A stretch of DNA of 64,000 bases from JAFDZV01 sp966128725. GTDB lineage: Bacteria; Bacteroidota; Ignavibacteria; OLB7. Below the pieces are notes generated by a model, which was not told the DNA's origin, did not search any database, and saw only the letters and a list, made by a program, of their open reading frames with translations. Shown piece by piece: positions 1 to 8,989 of the stretch (position 1 is the first letter of the stretch; each line of letters opens with the position of its first letter). Where the stretch lies: the NCBI GenBank assembly GCA_966128725.1, contig CBHYLN010000005.1, positions 1-64,000 of the forward strand. The letters run 5' to 3'. A program made the position numbers and the translations under genes.

Positions 1-130
1 CATCGGCGCTCAGCCAGATACGGCGCTGCACAAACGCCGGCACATACGGGTCCGGAAGGTTCGAGGGGCCGGTGGTACAGGCCGGCAGGCCCAGCAAAAG
101 CAGGGCGAGGGCAACAAACAAACGTCGCAT
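1..130 (-). CDS. Lipoprotein of a tandem family, copy A (partial, cut by window edge)
   Basis: Only the first 43 codons are inside the window; the rest runs off the left edge. The N-terminus MRRLFVALALLLLGLPAC is a typical lipoprotein signal with a lipobox ending LPAC, followed by TTGPSNLPDPYVPAFV. This is almost identical to the two downstream paralogues at 189-746 and 860-1423, so the copies are a recent tandem duplication. The function is unknown. The start ATG is the position shared with copy B. The mature protein is expected to be anchored in a membrane through the lipidated Cys and to face the periplasm or cell surface. Confidence 0.75.
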   Translation of the reverse strand, partial: MRRLFVALALLLLGLPACTTGPSNLPDPYVPAFVQRRIWLSAD

Positions 131-188
131 GATGTATTCCACAATAATTCCTCTTGGTGTATTCACGGCAGGCCGCCCAACGCCAATG

Positions 189-746
189 TTATCGATACAG
201 GCTCAGTCGAAAAATGCTGTTGGCAACGCGATCGTATCCGGCGCCGCTGGGCGTACGCCGGCGCACCTCATCGGCCAGAGACGGCAGATAGCGCCCGCTG
301 TCCTGCACGAACACCGAGTCCAGGTACGCGCCAGCAGAGAAAGAATAATCGCCATTACGGCTGTTGACCGGGAACCGCAGCTTCCAGATGCCCGTGACCG
401 TGCCGCCGGAATCGAACTCCACGCTGATGTCGGACACAATGTCCACGGTATCGGAGTCGGCGACCCGGTGCAGGGTGTCATGTGTGGGAGATTCCAAGTA
501 GATATAGTCGGCAGTGTCGGCCGGCCAAGCACGCAAACGCAAACGCCCCTTGCCACGCACCAACGGATAACAGAGCCCGGTGATGGTGATTGTTCGGTCG
601 GTCACCGCCCGGTCCGCATCGGCGCTCAGCCAGATACGGCCGTGCACAAACGCCGGCGCATACGGGTCCGGCAGGTTCGAGGGGCCGGTGGTACAGGCCG
701 GCAGGCCCAGCGCCAGCAGGGCGAGGACAACAAACAAACGTCGCAT
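189..746 (-). CDS. Small lipoprotein of unknown function, tandem copy B
   Basis: The product is 185 residues. It starts with a short basic region and a hydrophobic stretch ending in the lipobox LPAC (Cys about residue 18), so it should be exported and lipidated. The mature part is rich in short beta-type segments such as RIWLSADADRAVTDRTITIT and ends near FRLSLYR. I recognise no enzyme motif; a beta-sandwich fold is a guess. It is 113 nt from copy C and 58 nt from copy A, all in the same direction. AAGGA lies upstream of the ATG. The three copies differ by scattered substitutions, consistent with duplication and mild divergence. Confidence 0.75.
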   Translation of the reverse strand: MRRLFVVLALLALGLPACTTGPSNLPDPYAPAFVHGRIWLSADADRAVTDRTITITGLCYPLVRGKGRLRLRAWPADTADYIYLESPTHDTLHRVADSDTVDIVSDISVEFDSGGTVTGIWKLRFPVNSRNGDYSFSAGAYLDSVFVQDSGRYLPSLADEVRRRTPSGAGYDRVANSIFRLSLYR

Positions 747-859
747 GATGTGTTCTACAAGAGTTCCTTCTGGTATTCACGGCGGCGGCGCGCATCATTG
801 ACGCGATTGATTCATGGAGACAGGCGCACATGCGCCATGCATCGCGGGCGGCCCGTGCA

Positions 860-1423
860 TTACCGATACAGGCTCAGGATATGAAGGCTCCCGGCCACGC
901 GATCGTATCCGGCGCCGCTGGGCGTGCGCCTGCGCACCGCATCGGCCAGATACGGCAGATAGCGCCCGCTGTCCGGCACGAATACCGAGTCCAGGTACGC
1001 GCCAGCAGAGAAAGAATAATCACCAATACGGCTGACGGCCGGCAACCGCAGCTTCCAGATGCCCGTGACCGTGGCGCCGGAATCAAACTCAACTGGGATA
1101 TAGGACATCACGCCCAGCGTGTCGGAGCCGGGGACCCGGTGCAGGGTATCATGTGTGGGGGATTCCAGGTAGATATCATCAGCACTATCGGCCGGCCATG
1201 TGGACAGCACAAGCCGCCCCTTGCCCCGCACCAGCGGATAACAGAGCCCGGTGAAGGTGATTGTTCGGTCGGTCACCGCCCTGTCCGCATCGGCGCTCAG
1301 CCAGATACGGCGCTGCACAAACGCCGGCACATACGGGTCCGGCAGGTTCGAGGGACCGGTGGTACAGGCCGGCAGGCCCAGCGCCAGCAGGGCAAAGACA
1401 AGGATGATGAAAGAACGATGCAT
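860..1423 (-). CDS. Small lipoprotein of unknown function, tandem copy C
   Basis: The product is 187 residues if translation starts at the ATG of MHRSFIILVFALLALGLPAC. An upstream in-frame Met would put 15 charged residues before the signal peptide, so I chose the later start, which has AGGGGA nearby. The lipobox is LPAC and the mature N-terminus is TTGPSNLPDP as in copies A and B. The C-terminal half parallels copy B (ESPTHDTLHRV, FSAGAYLDSVF, RYLP.LADAVRRRTPSGAGYDRVA). This is the first copy in the direction of transcription. No function can be assigned. Confidence 0.75.
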   Translation of the reverse strand: MHRSFIILVFALLALGLPACTTGPSNLPDPYVPAFVQRRIWLSADADRAVTDRTITFTGLCYPLVRGKGRLVLSTWPADSADDIYLESPTHDTLHRVPGSDTLGVMSYIPVEFDSGATVTGIWKLRLPAVSRIGDYSFSAGAYLDSVFVPDSGRYLPYLADAVRRRTPSGAGYDRVAGSLHILSLYR

Positions 1424-1587
1424 GGTGTTTCCCCTGATGAATATTCTCCGGGATCTCTCGGAATTCAAAATGCCGGCCCACTATACATCCCGAAACCGCT
1501 CCGGGGCCGACCAGCCACTATATCCACTATGTCCACCGCGATTTCATACCATGCTGTCATGGTCCGCCATGAGGTGGCCGTGGCGCA

Positions 1588-1614
1588 GTCCGTGCGGACA
1601 GGGGGGGCACGGAC
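1588..1614. terminator. Hairpin downstream of the glycosyltransferase run
   Basis: GTCCGTGC at 1588-1595 pairs with GCACGGAC at 1607-1614 around an 11-nt G-rich loop. A second perfect hairpin, ACCATG-CTGT-CATGGT, sits at 1548-1563. Both lie in the 257-nt gap between the last glycosyltransferase gene and the lipoprotein genes, where a transcript end is expected. No T tract follows on the minus strand, so an intrinsic terminator is possible but not certain. Confidence 0.35.
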
Positions 1615-1680
1615 AACACGCCCAACATACGTAATGTATCATTGCACGCCAAGAAAAGGATACCATGGTACACCGCGATT

Positions 1681-2844
1681 TCAGACCGTCAGCAGCCTGC
1701 GTACGGCCTCGGCAAATCGCTCGGCGCTTCGCTCGGGGGTGAGCAATTCCCCGGCGCGTTGGCGGGCGGCAGTCCCCATCCGTTCGCGGCGGTGACGGTC
1801 ATCGGCCAGTGCCAGGATCGCGGCCGCGTAGGCCGCGGTGTCGCGGGGATCTACCACCAGGCCGGTTTCATCGTGCACTACCACATCGGCCGTTCCGCCG
1901 GAATATGCCGACGCGATGACCGGCAGGCCGGCGGCGGCGGCCTCAACCATCACCAGCCCGAACACATCCACCATCGAGGGGAACAGCACCATATCGGCCA
2001 TGGCATAAAAGCGGGGCATCTCGGCCGTTTGGTGGTAGCCGTGGAAAAACACGCGATCGCCCAGACCCAGCTCGTCCACAAGCGCACGGTGCGCGGCCTC
2101 ACGCTCGCCGCTGCCCACCAGATGCAGGGCAATATCGGGCCGCGCCGCCAGCGCCAGCGCGCGCAGCGTGCAGGTAATCCCCTTGCCGGGGATCATGTAG
2201 CCAACCAGCAGCAGGTGGCATGCGAACGGTTCGCCGGCCGATGTGCGATATCTGTCGCGTTCGGCGCGGCCTGTGCCATCGGCGCGCAGCGCATCCACAC
2301 GCTCGCGGAAGAACGATGTGTCCACAACGTTGATGCCGGTGGTGATCCTGCCGGCGGGCACGCCGAACCCGCGCACGTAGGCAGTGCTCGCCGATCCATA
2401 GGTCAGGAATCCGCTGGCCAGCCAGAAGAACGGCCGCCGCACCAGCCGCCGAAGCCAGGCATGCGAACGCTGCGCCGCCGCGCCCTCGGTTTCGCCGGTG
2501 AACAGCACGGTGGGAATTCGGTGCCGCACGCAATACAGCAGCAGGCGCAGCGCGGGCGGGTCCATGGCCCACGCAAGCACCACCAGCGCCGGCCGGCGCG
2601 ATCGCACAAGCGCAATCGCCTCGGTAATGGGCCGTGCGGTTGCGCCACGCGAGTGCTCGAAGCCAAACATCTGCTCGGCCCCGATCGCCCAGTTGCGTTC
2701 GCGCTTCCCCCTGCCCAGAAAAAAGACGTGGTAGCCCAGGCCATCCTTCGCCAGCGCCGCCGAAACCGTACGGAGATACGGAAGCCTGTACGGCGTCGGG
2801 ATGTTGGTGACGTGCAGCACCAGCGGCCGTGAATGTTGCATCAT
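1681..2844 (-). CDS. Glycosyltransferase family 4 (GT4)
   Basis: This 387-residue protein has the GT-B layout of retaining GT4 enzymes: an N-terminal nucleotide-fold start (VLHVTNIPTPYRLPYL), a glycine-rich linker region and a C-terminal domain with VGSGER, a PSMVDVFGLV segment and MVEAAAAGLPVIAS near residues 290-305 (the E-x7-E region that binds the donor sugar). It should transfer a sugar from a nucleotide donor at the cytoplasmic face during polysaccharide assembly. The start ATG overlaps the stop of the preceding gene as ATGA, so the two are translationally coupled. The two products resemble each other from residue 1, which suggests tandem duplication. Donor and acceptor are unknown. Confidence 0.85.
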   Translation of the reverse strand: MMQHSRPLVLHVTNIPTPYRLPYLRTVSAALAKDGLGYHVFFLGRGKRERNWAIGAEQMFGFEHSRGATARPITEAIALVRSRRPALVVLAWAMDPPALRLLLYCVRHRIPTVLFTGETEGAAAQRSHAWLRRLVRRPFFWLASGFLTYGSASTAYVRGFGVPAGRITTGINVVDTSFFRERVDALRADGTGRAERDRYRTSAGEPFACHLLLVGYMIPGKGITCTLRALALAARPDIALHLVGSGEREAAHRALVDELGLGDRVFFHGYHQTAEMPRFYAMADMVLFPSMVDVFGLVMVEAAAAGLPVIASAYSGGTADVVVHDETGLVVDPRDTAAYAAAILALADDRHRRERMGTAARQRAGELLTPERSAERFAEAVRRLLTV

Positions 2845-4019
2845 GCCTCCGTGGTTGCGTTGTTATCGCCCAGGCCGGCGAGCACCACCGCATCGCGGTA
2901 ACACCATGCGCTCCGCTGCATCCCGAAACGCTCCACGGCAATCGCGGCCGAGGCGCTGCCCATTTGCCGGCGCAGTCCCGCATCGGCAAGCAGCAGGCGC
3001 ACGGCACGTTCCATTTCGGCCGGCCTGGCGGGATCGAACAGATATCCGTTCACCCCATCGCGCACTACGTCGGCCGCGCCGCCGGCGCGCGTGCTGGCGA
3101 CAATTGGCAACCCGGCGGCGGCGGCCTCAACCAGCACCAGGCCGTACACCTCTTCGAGCGATGGAAACAGGAACATGTCGGCCATGGCGTAGTACTCCGG
3201 CAACGTCTCGATCTGCTGATAGCCATGCATGAATGCGCGATCGGCAAGCCCCCGGCGCTCCAGATCGGCGGCAAGGGTTTGGCGCAACGGACCGTCGCCA
3301 ACAATGTGCAGGGCAACGCCGCTTTCGCCAAGCTGCTCCAGCAGATCCAGGCACAACCCGGCGCCTTTCTCGGCGTGTAGATAACCAACAAACAGCAGAT
3401 GCGTTTCAAAGGCCGAGCCATCGGCACGGCGGAAGGCAGCCCGCATGGCATCGGCCACGCCGTTGTGCCGCGCCTGCCGCGCACGCTCCTGGAAGTACGC
3501 AACGTCCACCGTATTCACGCCGGTTGTGATCCTGCCGGCCGGTACGCCGCAGCCCAGCAGGTAGCCTGTGGAACGCTCGCCGTAGCTGAGGAACCGGCTG
3601 GCCATCCTGAAGAACGGGGCACGGAACACACGGCGCAGGCGTGGCCACGGATTGTTCGCCGCCGATCGGTCGGTTTCGCCGCTGACCACCACAACGGGAA
3701 TACGCCACAGACGACATGCGCACAGCAAGGCCAGCGCCACATGGTCCATCGCCCACGCAAGCACAACAACCCGGGGCCGCCGTGCCCGGATATGGCGCAT
3801 GGCCAGCCACAAAGCCCGCCCCCACCCGCCATCGGCCATCACATGCGGGATGTTGCCCAGATCGTCGGGCGCAATCGCCCACGACCGGCTGCTGCGCGCA
3901 TATCCCAGAAAAAACACCTCGAACGTATCCGAGCGCGCGGCCAGCGTTTCGGCAATGGCGCGATACATCGGAATACGATACGGTGTTGGCAGATTTGTGA
4001 TATGGAGAACGTGCGCCAT
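2841..4019 (-). CDS. Glycosyltransferase family 4 (GT4), paralogue of its neighbour
   Basis: The product is 392 residues with the same opening as the next gene (VLHITNLPTPYRIPMYRAI) and a matching FFLGYARSSRSWAI segment. The C-terminal GT4 hallmark is EEVYGLVLVEAAAAGLPIVA around residues 287-306, preceded by VGDGPLRQTL. No signal peptide or membrane helix is seen, so it is cytoplasmic or membrane-associated. It overlaps the downstream GT4 gene by 4 nt (ATGA). The upstream gene encodes the O-antigen-ligase-like membrane protein, 106 nt away. A role in adding a sugar to a lipid-linked glycan is inferred from family and context. Confidence 0.85.
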   Translation of the reverse strand: MAHVLHITNLPTPYRIPMYRAIAETLAARSDTFEVFFLGYARSSRSWAIAPDDLGNIPHVMADGGWGRALWLAMRHIRARRPRVVVLAWAMDHVALALLCACRLWRIPVVVVSGETDRSAANNPWPRLRRVFRAPFFRMASRFLSYGERSTGYLLGCGVPAGRITTGVNTVDVAYFQERARQARHNGVADAMRAAFRRADGSAFETHLLFVGYLHAEKGAGLCLDLLEQLGESGVALHIVGDGPLRQTLAADLERRGLADRAFMHGYQQIETLPEYYAMADMFLFPSLEEVYGLVLVEAAAAGLPIVASTRAGGAADVVRDGVNGYLFDPARPAEMERAVRLLLADAGLRRQMGSASAAIAVERFGMQRSAWCYRDAVVLAGLGDNNATTEA

Positions 4020-4125
4020 CGGGTTATGCGATAATCACGGGCCGCCGAATAACGTGAACGGGCGGCACCGCCACGCAGCCTTGCGGCAAGGGCACGGCAG
4101 CAACCGCCGGCACACCGCAACGGCG

Positions 4126-5547
4126 CTACTGCTGCCCGCCGGCAAGTTGTTCCTGGTAGGCAAGCCACGCCAGGTATTCCTGCTTTTGCTGATGCACAAG
4201 CGTGCTCACAGTCCAGAACAGCAGCCAGATGGGAAGCGTCACGCGAGCGATTTCCAGATAGTTATCCAGCGGTGAGATCAATGCCAGATACACCGACCCG
4301 ATAAGCAGGGCCGATGCCAGCGGCAGCAGCACCGGATCGCGCGTGGCCGCGGCAAACCGGAGATACCGGAATGCCCGGCGGACCATTGTGGCGTAGATGA
4401 TGACCATGAACACCAGCCCCGGGAGCCCGGTTTCGGCAGCGGTGGCAAGGATGCTCGAGTTCGGGTTGTTGATCTGAACACTGCCGAACAGGGCCTCGTA
4501 TCCGGATAGCGGCTCGATGTACCGACGGTAGACATCGCTTTCGTAGTCGTGATCGCCGAACAACGCAAGCACGATGGGGCCAACACCCTTGGATTGGTTG
4601 CCGTGCAACTCCATCGTGAACGTGTAGTTGGCGCGGCTTACAAATGTGCCGGGGCCCGATCCGAACAGAATCGTGATGGGGCTTTCGCCGTACATCGAAA
4701 CGGTGTTCACATAGGCCTGGAATTTCCCGTACTCGAAGATCAAATCCACATCGGCGGCCAGCGTTACCAGGTCGCGGTACTTGAGATCGATATCGGTGCC
4801 GCCCTTGATCTGCCGGAATCCCCATACGGCAATCACGATGATGGGAATCCCGATCATCGCAGCACGCGCCATCCGCTTGCCGAACAGCGCAACCGCAAGG
4901 ATGATGTACGCAAGGAAGAACGATGGCACAGCCGTACGATACTGAAGCAGGATAAACGTGAGCACCACGAACAACTGCACGGCAATCGTGATGTAGAACG
5001 ATTTCTTGCTGGTAAGCTGGCGGCCAAGCAGGTACCCGCCGATGATGATCAGCAGCACCGTGAACTGGTAGGAGTTGTTGCCGAACGTTCCGGACATCTT
5101 GTCCGGATTGCCCGAGAGGATGAACGCGGGATAACTGACCAGCAGAACGGCCGCGATCTCGATCAGCAGCATCAGATCGATGAAGCGCACAAGCTGGCGA
5201 CCAAATGCCTTCTTGTCGGAGATCAGTTTGTTCAGGCTCAGGAACAGTATCGGCCCTTCCAGCATGCCGAACACATACAGCATCAACGGACCGTAGTACA
5301 CCCGTTCGAAGTTGACGGCGGCCGAAAGGATGGCGATCAGGAAAAACGCGACGGTGGGTTGCAGCAGCTTGCGATGCAGAGTCAGATCCACACCGCTGGG
5401 CGGGCGACTGCCGGCCGAGATAATCAGCAACAGCGGTATCACGCCCAGATCCAGCAGGTCGATCGCCTTTGGGGCAATGCCAAGCGTTTCGGTAAAGAAC
5501 CGAGACACCAGAACAAAGAAGATGAACCCGATGATTAATCTATTCAT
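4126..5547 (-). CDS. O-antigen ligase/polymerase-like membrane protein
   Basis: With the start at MNRLIIGFIFFVLVSRF the protein is 473 residues; a longer frame exists upstream but adds a Cys-rich, non-membrane stretch that looks noncoding. About ten hydrophobic segments flank one large polar loop (roughly residues 265-395). After that loop comes NNPNSSILATAAETGLPGLV, matching the conserved segment of the Wzy_C/O-antigen ligase family. Such proteins work in the inner membrane, either polymerising repeat units or ligating glycan to lipid A-core. With an ABC exporter in the locus a ligase role is somewhat more likely than a polymerase role, but sequence alone does not decide. Confidence 0.75.
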   Translation of the reverse strand: MNRLIIGFIFFVLVSRFFTETLGIAPKAIDLLDLGVIPLLLIISAGSRPPSGVDLTLHRKLLQPTVAFFLIAILSAAVNFERVYYGPLMLYVFGMLEGPILFLSLNKLISDKKAFGRQLVRFIDLMLLIEIAAVLLVSYPAFILSGNPDKMSGTFGNNSYQFTVLLIIIGGYLLGRQLTSKKSFYITIAVQLFVVLTFILLQYRTAVPSFFLAYIILAVALFGKRMARAAMIGIPIIVIAVWGFRQIKGGTDIDLKYRDLVTLAADVDLIFEYGKFQAYVNTVSMYGESPITILFGSGPGTFVSRANYTFTMELHGNQSKGVGPIVLALFGDHDYESDVYRRYIEPLSGYEALFGSVQINNPNSSILATAAETGLPGLVFMVIIYATMVRRAFRYLRFAAATRDPVLLPLASALLIGSVYLALISPLDNYLEIARVTLPIWLLFWTVSTLVHQQKQEYLAWLAYQEQLAGGQQ

Positions 5548-5702
5548 ACTGAGCTGAGGCAACGCTGCAAACGTCGCGTTCTGGCAGGCCGACACATCGC
5601 GCCCGGAAGCCGGCAGTGGCTTGTGCGCATTGGCTATCCGGCAACAACACCGATGGATTCCGAGCGCCACCGCGTGGCCGGAACAATCGCGCGGGATTTA
5701 AC

Positions 5703-7589
5703 CTAGAACCACTGTTCGTACCACACGGCAAGATTGAACAACATCCACGACAACGCGCCATCGCGATCGGCGGCGCCGCCAACAAGCCCCAGCGCGCCGT
5801 CGATGAACTGCCGGCTTGGCGTGCCCCAATCGCTGCTCATGCGCGGCAGCACGCGGCGGATCTGATCGTCGATCAGCCCACCGGTCCACTCGCGCAGCGG
5901 CACGCAGAAGCCCTGCTTGCGCCGATACAGGAAGCGGTCGGGGACAATCCCCTCCAGCGCTTTCTTGAGAATGAACTTGGTCTCGCCGCCCTGGTACTTC
6001 AATCGCTGGGGCATCTGCAACGCAAGCTCAACCATATGATGGTCAAGGAACGGAACGCGGATCTCGATCGAGTTGGCCATCCCCATGCGATCGGCACGGT
6101 ACAGGAACACGTTCTCCACCTCCGATCGCAGGCCCCAGTACGCAAGCCATTCGGCATAACTGGTGCCGCGCCGCTGCCGCAGGAACTCGCGGCGCGCGGC
6201 GCGCACCGCACCGTACAAATCGTCCGGCTGGTGCAGTACCTCGGCAAACGGAGGCGTTCCCTTCAGCGGGCCGGTGGCGCCAACATACATTTCCACATCG
6301 CGTGCGGCGCGGTCCAGCAGATCGCTTGCCACACCGCCAAGCCCAACGCCGCGACCAATCGCGGCCAGCCCCGCGCGGGTCCATCGTGGCAACATATTCA
6401 GCCCGCGCCAGTACGGCGCCAGGCGCATGTACCGCAGATGCTTCCGGTACCCGGCGAACAGCTCGTCACCGCCGTCCCCGTTCAGGATTACGATGGCGCC
6501 GGATGCCCGCGCCATGCGCGAGAGGAAGAAGATCGGGATAACGGTGGGATCGGCCACCGGCTCATCCAGATAGGATGCGATCGCGGGCAGCTTGTCGGCC
6601 AGATCGCGACGTGAGATCTCAAGTTCCTCGTGCCGGCATCCGAAGTGCGCGGCAGCATCGCGCGCGAACTCGCGCTCGTCGTAGGCGGCCGCACCCTCGA
6701 ATCCCGCCGTGAACGTGTGCACATTGCCGCCGCCCGCCCGCGACATCATCGCAACGTTGGCCGTGGAATCCACACCGCCGCTCAGGAACACGCCCACCGG
6801 CACATCGCTTATCATCCGAAGCGAGACCGACTCGGCCAGCAACTCGCGCACGTCGGCGGCCCAGGCAGCCACATCGCGATCATCGTGCCGTGTTATCGGT
6901 TGCTGATACGGGTTCCAGTATGCGCGCAACGCCATTCCATCGGCGGTTACCGTGGCCGTATGCGCCGCGGGCAGCTTCATCACCCCCTCGAACATCGTGG
7001 CAGGCGGATACACCTTTCCGAACGCCAGATACTCGCGCAGCGCCGGGGCGTTCAACCGCTTCTCGATGCCGGCAAGCTCAACCACCGGACGGATTTCCGA
7101 CCCGAACACAAACGCGCCATCGGCCTGGCAGTAATACAACGGCTTGATGCCCATGCGATCGCGCGCAAGGAACAACAATCGACGGCGCATGTCGTGGATG
7201 GCGAACGCGAACATTCCGCGCAGCCTTGGCACAATAGCCTCGCCGAACTCCTGATAGCCGCGCAGGATTACCTCGGTGTCCGTTCGCGACGTAAACCTGT
7301 GCCCAAGCGCCTCCAGCTCGGCCCGCAGCTCGGGGAAGTTGTACACCTCGCCGTTGTACACGATCCAGAGCGAGGAGTCGGCATTGGCCATCGGTTGATG
7401 ACCGGCCGACGACGTGTCGATAATGCTCAACCGGCGATGGCCCAGCACTACATCCCGGTCGGGGCTGACGCGTACACCTTCATCGTCCGGACCCCGATGC
7501 GCGATCATCGCCAGCGCACGGCGAACCCTGGCGTCGTCGGCCACAGCCCGCGACGCCGAGAAGTTTGCCATGCCGAGAATTCCACACAT
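5703..7589 (-). CDS. asnB: Asparagine synthase (glutamine-hydrolysing) family amidotransferase
   Basis: Translation from MCGILGMANF gives 628 residues, the usual AsnB length, with Cys2 ready to be the N-terminal nucleophile of the class II glutaminase domain. The glutaminase part shows AMIAHRGPDDEG, HRRLSIID, NGEVYNFPEL and SRTDTEVILRGY. The synthetase domain has the PP-loop FLSGGVDST and the acidic segment ILNGDGGDELFAGY. Members in polysaccharide clusters often amidate a sugar acid or unknown acceptor instead of aspartate, so the substrate is open. The upstream in-frame Met would bury Cys2 and is rejected. It lies between a GT4 gene and the ligase-like gene. Confidence 0.85.
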   Translation of the reverse strand: MCGILGMANFSASRAVADDARVRRALAMIAHRGPDDEGVRVSPDRDVVLGHRRLSIIDTSSAGHQPMANADSSLWIVYNGEVYNFPELRAELEALGHRFTSRTDTEVILRGYQEFGEAIVPRLRGMFAFAIHDMRRRLLFLARDRMGIKPLYYCQADGAFVFGSEIRPVVELAGIEKRLNAPALREYLAFGKVYPPATMFEGVMKLPAAHTATVTADGMALRAYWNPYQQPITRHDDRDVAAWAADVRELLAESVSLRMISDVPVGVFLSGGVDSTANVAMMSRAGGGNVHTFTAGFEGAAAYDEREFARDAAAHFGCRHEELEISRRDLADKLPAIASYLDEPVADPTVIPIFFLSRMARASGAIVILNGDGGDELFAGYRKHLRYMRLAPYWRGLNMLPRWTRAGLAAIGRGVGLGGVASDLLDRAARDVEMYVGATGPLKGTPPFAEVLHQPDDLYGAVRAARREFLRQRRGTSYAEWLAYWGLRSEVENVFLYRADRMGMANSIEIRVPFLDHHMVELALQMPQRLKYQGGETKFILKKALEGIVPDRFLYRRKQGFCVPLREWTGGLIDDQIRRVLPRMSSDWGTPSRQFIDGALGLVGGAADRDGALSWMLFNLAVWYEQWF

Positions 7590-7749
7590 GAGTGTTGCCT
7601 GAAGAAGAGAATCGGTATCGATACGCCCAACGCACCGCATGCGCATGTTCTGCGCGCACAACGCTGGCTCACGAGTCCGTTGCCACGGAAGATTCGGCGA
7701 GGGGCTCCGAACCGGATGCCCACCCGGCGTGCCCAGGCGATACGGGTGT

Positions 7750-8898
7750 TCAGCCGGATTGCCTGCTCACCGCAAGCGCGGCATGGTACAGATCGGTATA
7801 TCGCCCCACCATGCGCGTTGGGTTGTATCGTTCCACCATCGATTCGCGTGCCGCGTGGCCGATACGCTGGCGCATGCCGGCATCGGTGGCCAGTTCGGCA
7901 ATCGCGGCGGCAAGCTCGGCCACATCGCGCACCACGCATCCGGTAACACCGGGCTGCACGTGTTCAACCAGACCGCCGCCGTCGGCGAACACAATGGTTG
8001 GCAGACCCACACCCATCGCCTCAACCGCGGCATTGCCAAACGATTCCTCCGGACCCGAGGGCAGGGAGAACATATCGAATACTTGCAGGTAGTCGCCGAT
8101 GCGCTCCTTCAGACCAAGGAAGCGAACCCGATCGGCAACGCCCAGATCCCGCGCCAGAGCTTCCAGATCGGCCCCGGCAGGCCCCTCGCCGATCACGTAG
8201 CAGCGCACATTACGGTTGGCCTTGGCCGCGACAGCCCTGATCAACAGATCGATGCGCTTCAGCGGGCGCAGGTTCGCGCAGGTTCCTATCCTGATGACAT
8301 CGCCCTGCTCGGCCTCGCCCAGCTCCCGCAGCACATCGCCGCGCGTGCGCGTTGGCGCAAGCAGGGAGAAATCGATGCCGTTGTATGTCACGGTGAACCG
8401 ATTGCCGGGGATACCGAACAGCCGCGAGGCGGATTCGCACGCCTGCTGCGTATTGCCCGAATACCCATGGAACCGGCGACGGAGATAGTGGCCGGCAATC
8501 CGATACCGGGCACGCTGCTTCCACCGATACGCGAACATCCCGGCGCGGTGGGTGTACACACGCGCAACATTGGCCTGCCGCGCAAGAATGTGCATCAGCC
8601 CAAGCTCGGCGCTGTGAAAATGCACCACCGCGTAGTTGCCGGCAATCGCGCGCGCGCGCTCGGCAACTGAGAGATCGAACGTGCCGCGCTGGTGCAGCTC
8701 GAACACCTGGGCGCCAACCTCGCGCGTACGTTTGCCGTAGAAACCGGCCGCACGCCCAACCACCACGTCGGCCGCAATCCCCTGCGCGCGCTGCTCGCGC
8801 ACCAGTTGGAACAGGGCGCGTTCGGCGCCGCCGATCTCCATGTTCCACATCACATGCAGCACACGAAGCGGTTCGGTATCGTTTGGGGGCAACAACAT
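7750..8898 (-). CDS. Glycosyltransferase family 4 (GT4)
   Basis: This 382-residue protein opens with RVLHVMWNMEIGGAERALFQ, the GT4 N-terminal glycine motif (GGAER) seen in many capsule and O-antigen transferases. The C-terminal domain has GTCANLRPLKRIDLLI, VIGEGPAG and LPSGPEESFGNAAVEAMGVG (E-x7-E region near residues 280-296). It is cytoplasmic. Gaps of 160 nt downstream and 91 nt upstream separate it from neighbours in the same direction. It should add one sugar of the repeat unit; which one cannot be read from the sequence. Confidence 0.85.
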   Translation of the reverse strand: MLLPPNDTEPLRVLHVMWNMEIGGAERALFQLVREQRAQGIAADVVVGRAAGFYGKRTREVGAQVFELHQRGTFDLSVAERARAIAGNYAVVHFHSAELGLMHILARQANVARVYTHRAGMFAYRWKQRARYRIAGHYLRRRFHGYSGNTQQACESASRLFGIPGNRFTVTYNGIDFSLLAPTRTRGDVLRELGEAEQGDVIRIGTCANLRPLKRIDLLIRAVAAKANRNVRCYVIGEGPAGADLEALARDLGVADRVRFLGLKERIGDYLQVFDMFSLPSGPEESFGNAAVEAMGVGLPTIVFADGGGLVEHVQPGVTGCVVRDVAELAAAIAELATDAGMRQRIGHAARESMVERYNPTRMVGRYTDLYHAALAVSRQSG

Positions 8899-8989
8899 CG
8901 TATTGGGTCGCTCGGCGAGCGCAAGGTCTCCGGGGAGTTCAGGTTACGGTATCAACGGCATCGCAAACCGGCATTCGCACGGCACGCGA

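Noticed and set aside
5548..5670. Longer start for the O-antigen-ligase-like protein
   Set aside because: The extra 41 residues (with clustered Cys) precede the first hydrophobic helix and have no family match.
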